Source of the DNA: Balneolaceae bacterium
GTDB lineage: Bacteria; Bacteroidota; Rhodothermia; Balneolales; Balneolaceae
Reading direction: 5' to 3'
Assembly (NCBI GenBank): GCA_007118525.1
Contig: SKRK01000060.1
Coordinates: 1 to 15,866 of the forward strand
Length of the DNA: 15,866 bases
Below the pieces are notes generated by a model. That model did no database searches. It was not told the origin of the DNA and saw only the letters and a program-made list of their open reading frames with translations. Below, piece by piece: positions 15,530 through 15,866 of this stretch. Each line of letters starts with the position of its first letter. Within the stretch, counting starts at the first letter, position 1. The position numbers were made by a program, and so were the translations under genes.

Positions 15530-15819
15530 TATTCAATTACTCTTGGTACACGGAAATAGTCTGAATCTGCATCCGGTGCATTTTTGAGAGCATCCTCGTG
15601 AGAGAGTGGCTCTTTAGCCACATCTTTTCGAAACGATGTAGAGGTAATTTCCGTCACATGTTCCAGAGGCTCCACATCAGTGGTATCCAGTTCATTCAGC
15701 GTCTCCATATAACCCAGAATTTTGTTCATATCCTCTTTTAACCCCTCAGCCTCTTCATCCTTCAACTGGAGTCTCGCAAGGTTGGCCACATAGTGCACGT
15801 CTTTTTTGGTAATCGCCAT
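15529..15819 (-). CDS. gatC: Asp-tRNA(Asn)/Glu-tRNA(Gln) amidotransferase subunit C
   Basis: 96 residues, full length. GatC wraps around and stabilises GatA-GatB, the complex that converts mischarged Glu-tRNA(Gln) and Asp-tRNA(Asn) to Gln-tRNA and Asn-tRNA in the cytoplasm. Seen: the N-terminal helix DVHYVANLARLQLKDEE (7-23), NKILGYMETLNELDTTDVEP (32-51) and the C-terminal NAPDADSDYFRVPRVIE (80-96) with the conserved VPRVIE end. ATG 15817-15819 is the expected start. gatA and gatB do not follow it here; the next gene downstream is the YfhO-family protein. Whether gatA/gatB lie upstream, beyond the right edge, cannot be seen. Confidence 0.95.
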   Translation of the reverse strand: MAITKKDVHYVANLARLQLKDEEAEGLKEDMNKILGYMETLNELDTTDVEPLEHVTEITSTSFRKDVAKEPLSHEDALKNAPDADSDYFRVPRVIE

Positions 15820-15866
15820 TTTCTAAATTCTTTAAATATTCATAGTCAAAATCAGAAGACCCCAAA

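Noticed and set aside
1..15866. tRNA, rRNA, CRISPR array, insertion sequence or prophage genes
   Set aside because: None was found on either strand by eye. The gaps are all under 300 bases and contain no cloverleaf, spaced repeats or transposase motifs.

Overview
The window looks like chromosomal DNA from a Gram-negative relative of the Bacteroidetes, most plausibly the Balneolaeota/Rhodothermota side. This is inferred, not proven. Supporting points are moderate G+C, mostly weak Shine-Dalgarno signals, a FecR-domain envelope protein, a PIN-PhoH protein, and a YfhO giant membrane protein next to a TupA-like ATP-grasp enzyme. No rRNA, tRNA, CRISPR array, transposase or phage gene was seen.

Layout, left to right. 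(1) 1-1472, minus: an ALDH7 (antiquitin-type) aldehyde dehydrogenase whose last few residues lie off the left edge, probably for lysine catabolism. (2) 1563-3869, plus: a SpoU/TrmH-type RNA 2'-O-methyltransferase and then a PIN-PhoH ATPase with its own good sigma-70-like promoter. (3) 3870-3971: a short convergent gap with heptad and palindromic repeat-like sequence. (4) 3972-7195, minus: a likely three-gene unit of a secreted beta-rich protein, a membrane-anchored FecR-domain protein and a BaiN/HI0933-type flavoprotein. (5) 7264-9725, minus: a Wzx-like flippase overlapping a PIG3-type quinone oxidoreductase by ATGA. (6) 9726-10014: a regulatory-looking gap with a tandem direct repeat of 21 bp period and a bulged hairpin, followed by a 63-residue unknown protein. 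(7) 10215-12004: two GT2 glycosyltransferases in divergent orientation. (8) 12068-15819, minus: gatC, a YfhO-family protein and a TupA-like ATP-grasp enzyme, the last two overlapping by ATGA.

The right half (8247-15453) is a loosely organised surface-glycan neighbourhood: a lipid-linked oligosaccharide flippase, two glycosyltransferases, a YfhO-type membrane glycosyltransferase candidate and a TupA-like ligase candidate. It has no nucleotide-sugar synthesis genes and no polymerase. The left half is housekeeping and metabolism, with one envelope pair (secreted protein plus FecR) of unknown role.

I do not see a clearly new defence or mobile system. The items most worth following up are the YfhO-TupA coupled pair, the secreted-protein/FecR pair without a sigma factor or TonB receptor beside it, and the tandem repeat upstream of the flippase.
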